Origin: Rhipicephalus microplus
Lineage: Eukaryota; Arthropoda; Arachnida; Ixodida; Ixodidae
Direction of reading: 5' to 3'
Length of the DNA stretch: 64,000 bases
Assembly (NCBI RefSeq): GCF_043290135.1
Contig: NC_134701.1
Location: 32,267,501 to 32,331,500 of the forward strand
Program-made: the position numbers and the translations under genes
Shown: positions 46,090-57,523 of the stretch, piece by piece
Numbering within the stretch: the first letter of the stretch is position 1
How the letters are laid out: every line of letters starts with the position of its first letter
Notes under the pieces: model-generated
The model's database searches: none
Told to the model about the DNA's origin: nothing
Seen by the model: the letters and a program-made list of their open reading frames with translations, nothing else

Positions 46090-46790
46090 TTTTTGAAGAC
46101 GATAGTCCTTCTTGGGGACCTTCGACGCAAAAATTTTGGTCCGTCTGTCTGTCTGTCGATTTGTCTGCTTGTCCACTCTTAACGGCATTGGGTATTTAAA
46201 CGGCCGACCCCATCCGCAGCGCCAACCTATGTTGCTCAAGGTTGAACGTTCATGCTTGTGAAATCGTCAATTAAAAAGCAAATATTGTGCATGTCTGCGG
46301 CACCATAATAACACGTACGTATTCTGCATGTGTGTCTCTTACGAGAAAAGGCATTCATAAGTAATTTTAAGGAGCGTAGCGCTTATCACCCTGCGCTGAC
46401 CATGCAACGCTTGCACGGAAAGGCGAGTGTTTCCAACGCCTTGCTAAAACGAAACGGTGGTGGTACCTACCCGTCGCCTTGAGTGCTACACCTTATCATC
46501 TCTGAGATGCCCCCCCCCCCCCGTCTCAAAGCCACGCGCTTTGTTTTCTAAGACAACTGCCAGATGGCGCTTATGTCTCACGTTTGACGTGACCTAATGC
46601 GCTCGTTCACCTCCGCTGTACGCTCGAGGCACTCTAACGCAGCGCCTCCAGAATACCATTCACCGATTTTTTTGCGCAGAACATTAAATAAATGTCTCGT
46701 TCACCCTCTACACACGCTAAACTATCTTCTTTCGAAGACATTTGCAAATCACATGCAAATACGGGGCCAATTTTTTTGCTGATTGATAGC
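46090..46790. mobile_element. Unclassified insertion between LINE-C endonuclease and RT
   Basis: Foreign sequence begins after the RT start block (GPDNIHYSML, 46080) and includes CCGTCTGTCTGTCTGTC, GGGTATTTAAACGGCCGACC and a C run (46511-46522). I recall similar stretches as dispersed repeats in ticks, but I cannot name the family. LINE-C-like sequence resumes at about 46800. Borders are approximate. Confidence 0.45.
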
Positions 46791-48782
46791 ACAATGTTAA
46801 GTTTCTGTAATGTTAGTGGTTGATTGTAAGCTTCGTGTGAAGCATTTGTGAGTGGTACTTTTTGTTTCTCTGCAGTCTGCTTGTGTTTGAGGAAAGTATC
46901 AGAGTAGTGGGCTGAGCTGGAAATGTCGAAAAAGTGTTCCCCTAATATGTCGGCTTGTTCTTGCGTTGTAGTCTAGATGTCTGGACTTGTAAATGTGGGG
47001 AAAGTGTAGGCTGAGTAGTCTCCTCTGAATTTCCTCAACTGGTCCCACAATGGCATAGACGAAACAATGCTATTTCTCGAACATAAGTAATTGTGCCATG
47101 ATGTTTTTTCAGCCAGTCTACGGATATATGGCGCCATCGCTTTAGCCTGCTTGAAGGTCACGAAATTGCTATAAGTGGGTGACCTCCTCAGGACACCCCA
47201 AGCTTTGTTTTAGAGTTTCTTTGCTTCGGTGCATTCCTTTGTCAACCAGGCTATTTAGTTTATTTCGGACATGATTGGATGATCGTGGTATCGTTTTCTT
47301 TTGTGGCTCTAATTATATCTGTGATTTTGTCATTTATGTCGTCGATGGTCATATCTGGCCAGATGGCCTCCTCGAGTTTTGCATTCTCTGAAAACAGTGG
47401 CAAGTCTACAAGATGGATTAGCCAGCGGCGTGGTTTAGAGGGGCCGGTGGGTAGTGAGGATGGCAGCTTGATGATTGCAGGTGGATGATCACTGCCGTAC
47501 GAAGAGTCGAGGACTTTCCACTTGTAGTCATTAAAAGCAGATGGTGAACCGAATGCTAGATCGAGGCAACGAAACTTGCCTGAGCTTGGTGAAAAGTATG
47601 TTGGTTGCCCTCTTTGGTCCATTTTGTCGCTGCCCCATAGCGTACCATGGGCGTTGAAATCTTCTACGAGAAGAAACGGTTCTGGAAGTTGGGCGGTAAA
47701 CTCGTCGAGTTCTTGCAGTGTTAATTGTTCGTTGAGGGAAAGTAGATAGAGCATATGAATTTGGTTTTGTGTGCAATAATGCTGAGTGCCAGAGCCTCGA
47801 GAGGGGTGTTTAATGTGATTGATCTGGTGGGAATGCCACTTTTTATCACAATTGGAACTCCTCCCGGTAAACGGCTACAATGTTGCCGGTCCTTACAGAC
47901 AACTGTATACCCTTTAAGTATACGAGTGTGCTTCGCACCCAGGTTTGTTTCCTGGAGGCAAAATGCTACAGGGAAAACTTCATAAAGGTGTCTTTAATGT
48001 CACATAAGTTTTGAAGTAGGCGCCTGACGTTCCAATGAATAATAAAAGCCATAATAAAATTAAAAAGAAGCAAATGTACTAATAATGTAGATTGATAGTT
48101 TAGATTATTGTAGGTGACGTATGGTAAAAACTGGGTTCATGAAGAGCGATAACCACTTAGGTTATCGCTTGGGTTGCAGCGTTGTTGGGGTCTTGTCCCG
48201 CTTGGTGCACTCGAGAGAGCGCTGGTCTTTCGGTGTCGACGAAAGCGAGATTTTAGGGTCGACCTGGAGGATCGAGAGCCAGGCCCTGAGACGCACGTCT
48301 CAGGCTTTGGTGTGCGACTGAGTTGTGGGCCCTGCGCAACCAATGCAGGTAGGGCCACCTTGGATGTCCATGATGGTACAACACCGGCTACTACCACCAA
48401 GGGGGCAGGTGTAGCTGCTACGGGACCATTGGCCGTAATCCCCTTTGGCGCCTGAGGCCGTTGTTGTGTTGCCCCATGCCACGACGCGCTGGCACAGCCA
48501 TTCTGAGGTAAGAGTCCAAGCCTCTTCCTCGATTCAAAGAGGGTTAGTTTTTTTCGGACTGCTAGAGCAACTATGTCTTTTTCTTTTTTCCAGCATGGAC
48601 ACGATCTGGAATACGTCCGGTGATCGCCTTTGCAGTTCATGCATCGGAAAGATTCCTAACATTTCTCGGATTTGTGGTCGTTGGAGCTGCAGTTGGCACA
48701 GGTTTCCTTACTTCTACAAGATTGTGAAGCATGGCCGAACCTCTGACTCTTGAAGCAGCGCCTCGGGTTTGGTATATATGGT

Positions 48783-49024
48783 TGATTGATTGATATGTGG
48801 GGTTTAACGTCCCAAAACCACTAGATGATTATGAGAGATGCCGTAGTGGAGGGCTCCGAAAATTTAGACCACCTGGGGTTCTTTAACGTGCACACAAATC
48901 TGAGCACACGGGCCTACAACATGTCCGCCTCCATCGGAAATGCAGCCACCGCCGCCGGGGTTCGAACCCGCGCCCTGCGGGTCAGCAGCCGAGTACCTTA
49001 GCCACTAGACCACCGCGGTGGGGC
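48783..49024 (-). mobile_element. Ruka-family SINE inside LINE-C ORF1
   Basis: The minus-strand head carries A box TGGTCTAGTGG and B box GGTTCGAACCC, and the body and ATCAATCAATCA tail match the copy at 11294-11527. It is flanked by an exact 13-bp duplication TGGTATATATGGT (48770-48782 and 49025-49037). Confidence 0.93.
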
Positions 49025-49254
49025 TGGTATATATGGTGTGACATTTATTTTCAGGTATCCTACTTCGAGTGACCTAGGAAGTGTGCTTGTGCCAAAAGAT
49101 AAAACTATGTGTTTTGTCGGGAGTTGTTCATTTTTTCGTCTGATTGTTATTCGTAGGACCTCTTCTACATTTTGATCTTGGAAACCCTCGAGGAGCTCAT
49201 CGTCGCTTAAGTTCAGAAAATCCACTTTCGAGATAACACCCCTACATATGTGTT

Positions 49255-50145
49255 TAGAGATCGGTTAGTTGAGTTGAGTTGAATAAACTGTATTTGGCCA
49301 ACGGTTGTTGCTGTGCCCGGGGATAGGCTGCCAGGGGCACATCGTTCGAGGAACATCTTCTGAGGTCCTCGGCGAAGGCCCTGGCCCACTGGACGGCCCA
49401 CACCTGGTCTTCGAGGGCCTCGCTGAGAAGGGTGGCTTCCCATCACTCAGCAAGGCGCCCCATTTCAGTGGGTCTCTCAGTTGATGTCATCCTTTCTCGT
49501 TGGCCATCTTCATCTCTTTCGCATTGCCAAAGTATGTGTGCCCTATCGGCCCGTTCGTTCGCGCACCACGGGCCGCAAGGCGACGGGTGCAGCATGGGTC
49601 ATAGGCGGTGCAGATGATAAGGGTTGGTGAATGTGCTTGTCTGCCGCCTTCTTAGGTCCACCACCTGCGACCTGTCCAGGCTCACGTGGGGTTGCGGAAA
49701 TTTCATTCGATCTTTTTTATAATGCTCAAGCACGTCGTGGTACGTGGCAGGCAATTCTTCTCCATAGCAGTCGGCGCACCTCTGTTGCCTTGCCTGTTCT
49801 GCACCAACTTCAGTTGCGACAGCAATAAACGTGGTGGAGGTGGTAATTGCGGCATTGCCGGTGCCGTGGCCACCACCGTGCCTCGGCCGGTGCTCCTCCC
49901 AACCACGGTGGCGGCTGCTCCCTGGGTGGCTGCGTCGCGGTGGGTAAGTTGCCTCGCGACGAAGTGGGCGTGCTCGTTATGGTTGGGTTGGGATGCCCGT
50001 TAGTCTTTGGCTGTTGGCGTTGCTGCGGCTAGTTTTACGGGTGTTGTTGTTGATAGTTGCAATGTTCCCCACGTGAGCGGGAAAACACTTGAGGGCCTTG
50101 TCAGTAATCTTGTCTGGCGCGAAGTCCCCAGCTCTGGCATTAAGC
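49255..50145 (-). mobile_element. LINE 3' fragment (LINE-D) inside LINE-C ORF1
   Basis: The minus-strand sequence encodes the end of an RNase H domain (NEHAHFVARQLTHRDAAT) and a C-terminal tail. It ends in CAGTTTATTCAACTCAACTC, a (CAACT)n tail, at 49262-49290. It is flanked by ATGTGTT at 49248-49254 and 50146-50152. With one copy of ATGTGTT kept, the LINE-C ORF1 frame reads through as TANTYVGV, which supports the borders. The fragment is 5'-truncated. Confidence 0.75.
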
Positions 50146-50353
50146 ATGTGTTGGCTGTGATTGTGATATTTATGTTTCTGGTGCTGTCGATGTCATAAAA
50201 TTTCGTTACTTGATATTTTTTTTCTATTTCTGTCAGGAGGTCTCCGGTGTTCATTTTTGTTGCTTTGTATTCCTTCCCTATTGCTTCGCCAAGAGATTTC
50301 ACCACCAGGAAGGGGGGAAGTTTACGCAGAGTACTACTTCCTTCGCTATGCAA

Positions 50354-50803
50354 AACGTGGAAACGGGAGAAGTTGCTTATGTCGGTTTGGAGATGGGAAT
50401 AAACTGGAACTTTGGTGCGACCTTTTTAGAGGTCGATCAGGCAGTTGACGGAACGCTTCCAATACTAGATATTTGGATAGTTCAGAAACAGCACTGACCG
50501 CCCAACACGGAGCCCTACAAGGAACACGGCAGGTTTTCATAAAAGAGTCTGCACGACGCCAGTTGTACGCCACCGCTATAAATTAATGTGGTATACGAAG
50601 GTTGAATGACCACACACGGTTAACCCTTGCCACCAGGAAGATCAGAAGTGACTAGAAGAGAGGACAAGGCAGGAAAGATGTAAAGTGAGAGGAAAAGATG
50701 AAGGTGTCGGTAGAGAGAGAGATAGGAAAAGGCGACTGCCGATTTCCCCTGGGTTGGTCAGTCCAGGGGCGCCGCGTTCGTGAAGCCAGGGCCAAAGGGG
50801 TGC
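50354..50803. other. Flank between LINE-C and the hAT-like element
   Basis: The part 50640-50803 (for example CGACTGCCGATTTCCCCTGG) resembles a repeat I recall from tick LINE 3' regions. No open frame of interest. Confidence 0.4.
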
Positions 50804-51159
50804 GTTATGATTAGAGGCCGGATTATAGGCAAATGCCTATTTTGTTCCTTGCGTTCTTATCGTGCCATTTTGATATATGAGCATAAATTAGAGGTTAAGA
50901 AGGGCTTTTGTGGTGTTTTTATAGTGCCTATAGATGCCTATTTCAGGTTATCGTGCCTAAATGCCTACAATTGCCTATAAATGCCTCTTTTCCAAAGAAA
51001 CCCCTATATGAGCGCTATTTAAGCCCAAATTTTGTTTCCTAGCGTGGTTTGAAACCGTTATTCATGTAGAAAAGGCAACATTGATATGTCCAAACAACAT
51101 GAGGTTCAATGATGTCCTCTATTTCTAGCAAATTTCGCAAAATAACCGCTAACTGCAGG

Positions 51160-51400
51160 GAAATGGCACTCTCTGGTCACCATACGCGAGCGACTGAATG
51201 AGGAGCATGAGGAGTGCAAAAGACTATATTTCAGCAGCCCTAAGTGGAACCAGCGTCTGCAGGGGAACGAGGAGAGAAAACTAGAGATGAAAATAAAAGG
51301 GACGTTTACGGCCAAGACCATCTTCTACAGACAGATGCCTAGTGTCCTGGAGAAACTGATGAACAGCAGGTTTTTCTGTGCAGCCGCTGGTAGGCGGTGA
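51160..51400 (+). pseudogene. Possible coding remnant in the hAT-like element
   Basis: An open frame without an ATG runs from about 51163 to a TGA at 51398-51400. It includes SSPKWNQRLQGNEERKLEMK and MPSVLEKLMNSRFFCAA. It looks protein-like (amphipathic, no low complexity), but I cannot assign it to a family. Being inside the hAT-like element, it could be transposase-derived or captured. Confidence 0.3.
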
Positions 51401-52598
51401 ACTAATGAAAAACCATGGAGGGCCACTCTTGGAATGCTCATGTTGATCCAGTGGTAGCGAAGGCTGCCAAATCGTTATACTTTACACAACGGAGCATGAG
51501 GCAGGCGCTGGCATGTTGACAATCAACGGTGTATTTAGCATACATTCACCCTGTGACTGAATATGCTTCTGCCGTATGAGATCTCTTGGGACATATCTTT
51601 AAGGGACAAACATGATAAAATACAGAGCATGGCTGCAAAGATTGTCATAAAGCATTACTAAAAAATGGACTATACCAAAATTAAAAAAAAAAACTACGAT
51701 GAGAAGTGCTATTGTCGCGTCGAATTAAGCTGTGCTTAAAGCTCCTACGTCTAACATTTCATGGTGAAACTCGCATTAGAACATGATTGTACTTAAACAG
51801 CCCCTTTGCGCAATAGTAATTCTTTTAAAATTTCAGAATGTGGTATCAAATCTAATTTCTATACTAATTTGTTCTTTGTAAGTTTCATGCCTGAATGAAA
51901 TGGCTTCTAAAGTGAAGAAGTGTGCTGTATCGATGAAGGCGTTTTTTATTTGACATTGTAACGCGTCTGCTGCAGCACCTTCGCGTAAAAAAAGTGATGT
52001 GCACGCGGCTTTTTTGTTTGTAGTTTAATTCTTTAAGCAAACCTCTCTAGGTGACATAAGAAATCGCCGTTAGACACTAGAACTTCTTGCTTGCCCAAAT
52101 AAAAGCGTTCTACCACGGTGATCTTTCAAATTAATTCGCTACTGGCCACAACACCATGATGCGAAGAGGCAGGCTTGACTCTTTGCTCTCGCCCCGTGAA
52201 GCCATCGCGAGTTTAATTCCTTCCCTGTTCTCTTCGGTGTCGGGGCTGGAGGATCACATGATGCAAATGCACCATGAACATCATGTGCAAGCAAGGTCGC
52301 ACGCGCATGACATGCCCCAGCCTACTCCTGCACGTACGCTATCGATCTTGGGTCGCTTCGGTGTTCTCTGTTGTGTATTACCATTTTCTGTGGGATGAAT
52401 CAGTCAGTACACGTATTTTTTGAGAGGCTGGAATGAATCGTGTATTGTAACCGCGATACACGACGTCGCTCTGCTAAAACTGGTCAGAGACGATGCACGA
52501 AACACAAGCAAAGTGCTGTCAGGGTTGGCGAAGGCGCGATCCAGGAATGACGAGAAGACGAACGCAAGAGAAATGGAGCAGTAGCAGTATCAGAATAT
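51401..52598. other. Left interior of the hAT-like element, nothing recognised
   Basis: AT-rich with poly(A) runs near 51690. The open frame 52156-52398 has a His/Met-rich stretch and no recognisable domain. Confidence 0.4.
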
Positions 52599-52630
52599 TG
52601 TCTCGAGCAAAACAAACCTACAGCCAGGAT

Positions 52631-55600
52631 GGTTGGTTGGTTGTTCCTCAGAGTCCTGGCGCAACCCACCACGGGGGATCGGCCATGAAACGGACGGTGC
52701 CTCATTTGTGAGGTGAAGTTGTTATACAAGCCGTATTATTTAGATAACGATGTTTAAATAAAGAATCAATTGGTAAACGATGGATTAGAAATAAAATAAA
52801 TAGAGGTAATACAAAGAACGAACAAGCTAATATTGCTTGAAATAAAGTGAATTTATGCCTCAGCTTAACATTCTACTCGTTTTATTGCCTTTGAAAAATC
52901 GCAAACGGCCTAGCAAACGTCCCTGTGGCTAAATCTCTTTTCATTTGCTCCAAAGAAAAGGAGCACCGGAAAGGATAACTTTAGAGCCAACCTACGGAGA
53001 GGTTCTTCTAACAGTCTCTTTCTTAGGTTTGTATATAGCCTGCATGTTAAGAGGAAATGGTGAAGGGATTCACTCTCGTTACAGTGGAGGCATAGGGGAG
53101 AGTGTGCCAGACCAGACAATTGTAGATAAAAGTTCAGGCGACAGACTTGGCATCTTAGTCTCGTAATTGATATCTCCGCTGTACAAGAGGAGCACCATTG
53201 AATTTTCCAAGGGTACTAAAGATGGGAAAAATCCGATGTCGCCAAGCGAGATTTTTCAAACTGATCTGACTTGACAAATTTTTCAAAGCGTGCCACGAAA
53301 ATAAATGCTAGCGTCGGTAATATAGAAATTATGGGATAACGATGTGAGGCCACTGCGAGTGCATCTGCATATTCATTAAGGGATAAACCTTTATGCCCTG
53401 GTATTCTCACCAAGCGAATGAGTCGTAAATGTCTTGGGGCAAGATCGTGAACGTTTCAAGCATTGGACATATTAGGCGCAGCTAATGAACTACACACAGA
53501 CAAGCAGTTTGAAAGAATAATAGCATCTGTTATTGATTGAGGTTATTTTCGCAATGCTAAGAGAATTGCCAGTAATTCCGCTTGATAAATAGGTGTAAAA
53601 TTGAGTAAATGAATCGAAAAAGACCAATCCAACCCTGAAACTGCAATTCCCACTCTTGCCTTTTCTCCGCGAACTGATGCTTCAGTTGCTATTACAAACT
53701 ATATGTCTAATCTTGCCAGGTGGTCTTTTAGAATGGCATTTAGATATCTACTGTGAAGAGTTTTGCAGTTACTAGGAAAAATATTGTCAAATTCTATTTT
53801 CATTGATTGAATAGGTGTTCTTAGTACCCGTACTTCACGAAGGTGAACTTGTATTGTTTCCAAGAACTCCTGTACGACGATGACTTGTGGACACTTTAAT
53901 ATAGACCACTGTTGGTTAAAAATGAACGTTGGCTCTATAATGCAAACTTATTGGAACCTCCTATGTGGGGATGCGAATATTCTGAAATAGGTACGTAATA
54001 CTATTATTTGGAACCTAGCACGAAGATAAAGCAGGCACACTTCCTTATAGAAAATAATAATTGCGACAAATTTAGGGAGCCCATGACATATACGTAACGC
54101 TTCGCATTCTAGTAGTACCAGTGGTGTGATTTTGTAGGCGGGTGCTCCAAAAAACAAGATACAGCGAAACTCCAATATTGGGCGAATATACATACAATAT
54201 ATCATGACTAGCACATCACGATGTAAACCACAACGTTTATTGCTGTGTCTATGAAACATCCCAAATGCCTGTGATCCTATAGCTGCTATATTTTTTATAT
54301 GTGGACTCCAGCTTAGGTCTTCAGTATAATCACTCCTAAGTATTAAATCAATTTCACCTGTGGAAAAAGGTCCGGTCTGTAAAACACGGAAATTTGCACT
54401 GGAACACTCATAGGAAAAACTACGACTGCACGTTTTCTGATGTTTAATAATAAATTAATATCGTCTAGCCATGTGTCCAAAGCGTTCGTATAAAGCTGTA
54501 GCATCTGATATAATGTATGTATATCTGTCGCTGTAGAAAAAATACGATGTCGTCAGCGTTTAAATGCACTGGTACATCATGTTGTACTGAAATTGGGCAC
54601 AATAAAATAATAACTAATAATAGTGAAAGTATCGAACCTTGGGTTTATTTATACTTTGAAGACGACATGCCAGATTCAGAGCAATAGAATCCTCTATCTT
54701 TTAGACAGGAGTAAACCCATGCCACGAAGTAATTTGGTTACCCGATATGCGTTAGCGAATTTATTAGTTTATTGTGTTCCACACTGTCATAAACTTTTGC
54801 AATATCTGAAGTTACTAAGGCGGAAGCGTGTTTCGTAGAACGAGCTAGTTGTATCCTGCTTTCCAGATTAACATGAGCACACCAACTGGAGCAGCCATGC
54901 CTGAATATAATTTGGCATGGGCTTAAAATTGCATTTTTGTCCAACCAGTGGTCTATCCTAATGTGTAGAACCCTTTCGATTAGTTTTACCACATTATATG
55001 TGAGTGAAATAGGCCTAATGTTATCCAATGTAAACCCAGCTTCATGTTTCTTTATTAAAGGAATTATTTTCGCGATTCTCCACTCAGGCGGAATCCAAGA
55101 ATGTCTAATGGAGTGGTTAACTATTGCAAGTAAATCTTGAGGAGATACCTTATGGATTATTTTTATTACCGATGTAGTTATTTCATCGGGACCTGGAGCA
55201 AAATTGGTCAATATTTTAACTACTTGTGCTCTTTTCGACGCAGTAACCTCTTCAAAGTCATCGCTGTTAACAGGGCACGGTGAGTGGTTAAGGTTAGCAG
55301 CCGTGAAGTGGCTTTCCAGCCCTTGAGCAAAATTTTCCAGAAAAGTAGGCAACTCACTCGGCGTTGAAACTATCGATTCGAGGTTTGTGTATGGGGGGAT
55401 TACTTTTTGGGCCTTAAGAAAGTTGAAAAGTGATTTCCTGCGGTCAAGCTTTGAAAGGAACTCGGAACGTTGGCTATCATAGTTATTCTTTGCAGCGGCA
55501 ACTGTTCGCTCAAAAATTGCAGCCCCGTATTTGCAATCGCTTCAGTTTCTAGGGCACTAACTATAGAGCAGCTTTTGCCACGCTGCTTTTCTTAGCCTGT

Positions 55601-56250
55601 AATGACCTGAACAATCAGTGTTCCACAATGATTCAACGGACGTTGATTAGAGACCTGAACTGTAAATTTAGCTTTATTTAAAGATTGTTTTATAAGATCC
55701 TTAAAGTTCATAACATTTTGCTCCTAATTACCTCGGTTCGTTTTGACAAAGCCACACGTGGTGTCTGTTCAAAAGTTTTGAAATTGATGTGAAAAGTGGG
55801 CTGCCTGATTATTGAAGTCACGGGACATACAAGCTCAAACTATATAGGAAAATTATCGTTATTTGTACCCGAGTTTAAAGTAGACCATGTAAAAATATGG
55901 AGGCTAGGACTGCAAAACCTAAAATCAATCGCAGAACGAGACTGATTGAATACAAACGGGGGGGGGGGGGGGGGTTGCGGGTTAATGATGTTAAATTATT
56001 TTTAGCAACAAACTCGCACAAGCGCTTCAGCTATTCGTACTCATCTCTGTTCTGAATCCCCATGAAGTGTGATGAGAATTTAAGTCTCCTACCATTATTA
56101 TGTCTTTTCTGCAAGACAAAATTACGGTATCTAAAACACTAGAATTTTGAACACCTGACGGAAAATAAGCGTTTACTAACGAAAAGGGAAAGTGTCGCGG
56201 AAGAGAGATATCTAATGTAAAATTTCACTTTCACTTTCAATCAATTTTAG
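52631..56250 (-). mobile_element. I-clade LINE (LINE-F) nested in the 3' LTR of gypsy element 2
   Basis: On the minus strand: endonuclease remnant (VNAYFPSG and GDLNSHHTSWG at about 56180-56050), reverse transcriptase (55352-54540), a region with RPILEFRCILFFGAPAYK (54259-53948), RNase H end (RIPGHKGLSLNEYADAL, 53410-53350), a C-terminal CLHCNESESLHHFLLTC (53090-53040), and a 3' UTR ending in AACAACCAACCAACCA at 52631. It lies exactly between the two halves of an LTR, with CAGGA on both sides as a minimal duplication. The 5' end is truncated in the endonuclease. Confidence 0.8.
52910..56200 (-). pseudogene. LINE-F ORF2, decayed
   Basis: The longest open piece (55352-54738, 204 codons) is the RT finger and palm region: FAPGPDEITTSVIKII, WIPPEWRIAKIIPLIKKHE, IRPISLTYNVVKLIERVL and SDIAKVYDSVEH, where motif A reads SDIAKVYD instead of the usual LDIxxAFD-like form. 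The catalytic motif is seen as LNADDIVFF at about 54570-54545, outside the longest frames. A G run (55962-55979) and stops break the gene. Activity is excluded. Confidence 0.75.
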
Positions 56251-56350
56251 TTTCAGGAGTTCACCTGAAACAGAGCAACAAAAATGTTCTCTCCTTCTTC
56301 ACAGCCCAAAACGAGTATGAGCCACAGTGGCTCGTTCATAAATGATTGCA

Positions 56351-56364
56351 TCACCCCCTCTCCC
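56351..56364 (-). other. Polypurine tract of gypsy element 2
   Basis: GGGAGAGGGGGTGA on the minus strand sits directly before the LTR start TGCAATC. This is a canonical position and composition for the plus-strand primer. Confidence 0.75.
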
Positions 56365-56564
56365 GAAAAGCATCGTCTCGACGCTGTACATGATGGCAAA
56401 AAAAAGAAAATAAGGCGAAAATTACCATGCAAGCAAAATGAATGGCGTAAGGCGGAATAACGTAGTTGGTTGTGGAGTCAAGAGCTAAATGAGAAAAGAG
56501 AAAAAAAGGAAAGAATGTAAGGAAAAGACGAAACAAAACGAAAGACGCGAAGTTACCAATAAAG

Positions 56565-57508
56565 TCAGACACTCACTGGTGATTCACAGCGCGAAAAGTA
56601 AAGTTTGAGCCGTGAAACGTGAATGACTCCAGTTTGCGGGGTGGAACGGGAATGTCTCGAAGTGTCTGCTGGGAGCACCTCGTAAGCGACGTCGCTGAGA
56701 CGTCGTACGACCTTGTGAGGGCCGAAGGATAGGGGCTCACACCCAGACTTCATCACCAGGCTTGAAAAGAACTTCACGGTGACGAAGACTGTAGCGGCGT
56801 GCGTCTGCAGTTTGGTGATATTGAATACGGTGAGGAGCAAGTTGACGGGCCGCTTCTGCGCACTGCGCGAATTTGGCGGCATCGGCGTTGTATATTCCTA
56901 AGTTGTCGAGCAGGAGCATGGCGTCGAGCATCGTCGTGACTTCGCGACCGTGGACTAAGCGAAAAGGTGTGAAACCGGTACTTTCTTGAACAGCAGTGTT
57001 ATACGCAAAAAGTTACGTAGGGAAGTATGGCGTCCGAGTTCTTGTGATCGATGTCCACATACATTGACAGCATGTCTGCAATTGTCTTATTGAGTCGTTC
57101 AGTCAGCCTGTTTGCTTGGGGGTAGTAAGCCGTTGTTTTACGATGTTCCGTGCGATCTAATCGCAAGACTTCCTGCAGCATCTCTGCGGTGAAAGCTGTT
57201 CTACGATCAGTTATGACGACATCTGGTGCACCATGACGTAAGACGATGCTGTAAACGAAAAACTAGGCGACGTCTGCTGCGGTGGTTTTTAGAAGTGACT
57301 TTGTTTCACAGTAGCGTGTTAAGTAGTCGGTAGCGACCACAGTCTGCCAGTTTCCAGACGAAGACGTGGGGAACGAACCCGGCAAGTTCATGCCAATCTG
57401 ATGAAAGGGCGCCTTTGGTGGGCCTATTGGTTGCAGTAGTCCCGCTGGTCGTAAAAGTGGAATCTTACGTCGCTGACAGTCGCGACATGTGCGAACGTAG
57501 TGCTTCAC
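56565..57508 (-). pseudogene. Gypsy element 2 integrase, frameshifted
   Basis: Pieces 57508-57263 (CRDCQRRKIP, then HQIGMNLPGSFP and ATDYLTRYCETKSL), 57181-56999 (YYPQANRLTERLNKTIADML with the catalytic Glu), 56931-56737 and 56882-56565 follow the integrase of element 1. At the first catalytic position the sequence reads GMNL instead of GMDL, so the first Asp is lost. The ITDRxTAF block near 57210 is decayed. The C-terminal GPHKVVRRLSD block is still clear. Confidence 0.75.
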
Positions 57509-57523
57509 AGTCTTTGCGAGACG

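Larger units (their letters stand above)
42681..48052 (-). pseudogene. LINE-C ORF2: endonuclease, RT, RNase H
   Basis: The start MAFIIHWNVRRLL at 48052 fits the beginning of an APE-type endonuclease. VEDFNAHGTLWGS (about 47660) and SSYGSDHPPAII (about 47500) are its later blocks. RT shows GPDNIHYSML (about 46080), SKYRPIALTS-type remains (about 45930), NGVPQGCTLSTTLF (45530) and a YVGD form of the catalytic motif (45430) where YVDD is expected. After an insertion RT continues with GCVVYGSARES (43900). RNase H has YTDSLSSLKAL (43235) and CWVPSQMRIPGNKKADE (43120). The end carries CEQCKQPLTVTHIPITC (42790). Confidence 0.8.
42629..50353 (-). mobile_element. I-clade LINE (LINE-C) with several nested insertions
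   Basis: Reading on the minus strand: ORF1 (50353-48137) with zinc knuckles, ORF2 start (ATG at 48052), endonuclease (48052-47260), reverse transcriptase (about 46085-43525), RNase H and a C-terminal Cys/His motif (43301-42681). Inserted into it are a LINE fragment (49255-50145), a Ruka SINE (48783-49024), a block around 46090-46790 and a block around 43920-45030. Frames are decayed. The 3' UTR ends close to the TTAA of the neighbouring TIR element. Confidence 0.8.
48137..50353 (-). pseudogene. LINE-C ORF1 (Gag-like, zinc knuckles), interrupted twice
   Basis: The N-terminal segment (50353-50146) includes LPPFLVVKSLGEAIG, MNTGDLLTEIEKKYQ and NITITAN. Across the nested LINE fragment it continues as TYVGV and DFLNLSDDELLEG (49254-49038). 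Across the Ruka SINE it continues as a zinc-knuckle region (RRCFKSQRFGHA near 48760, then CMNCKGDHRTYSRSCPCW near 48640-48580). A Pro/Ser/Arg-rich tail follows to 48137. ORF1 proteins of this type bind element RNA. Removing the inserts keeps the frame at the first junction; the second was not fully resolved. Confidence 0.7.
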
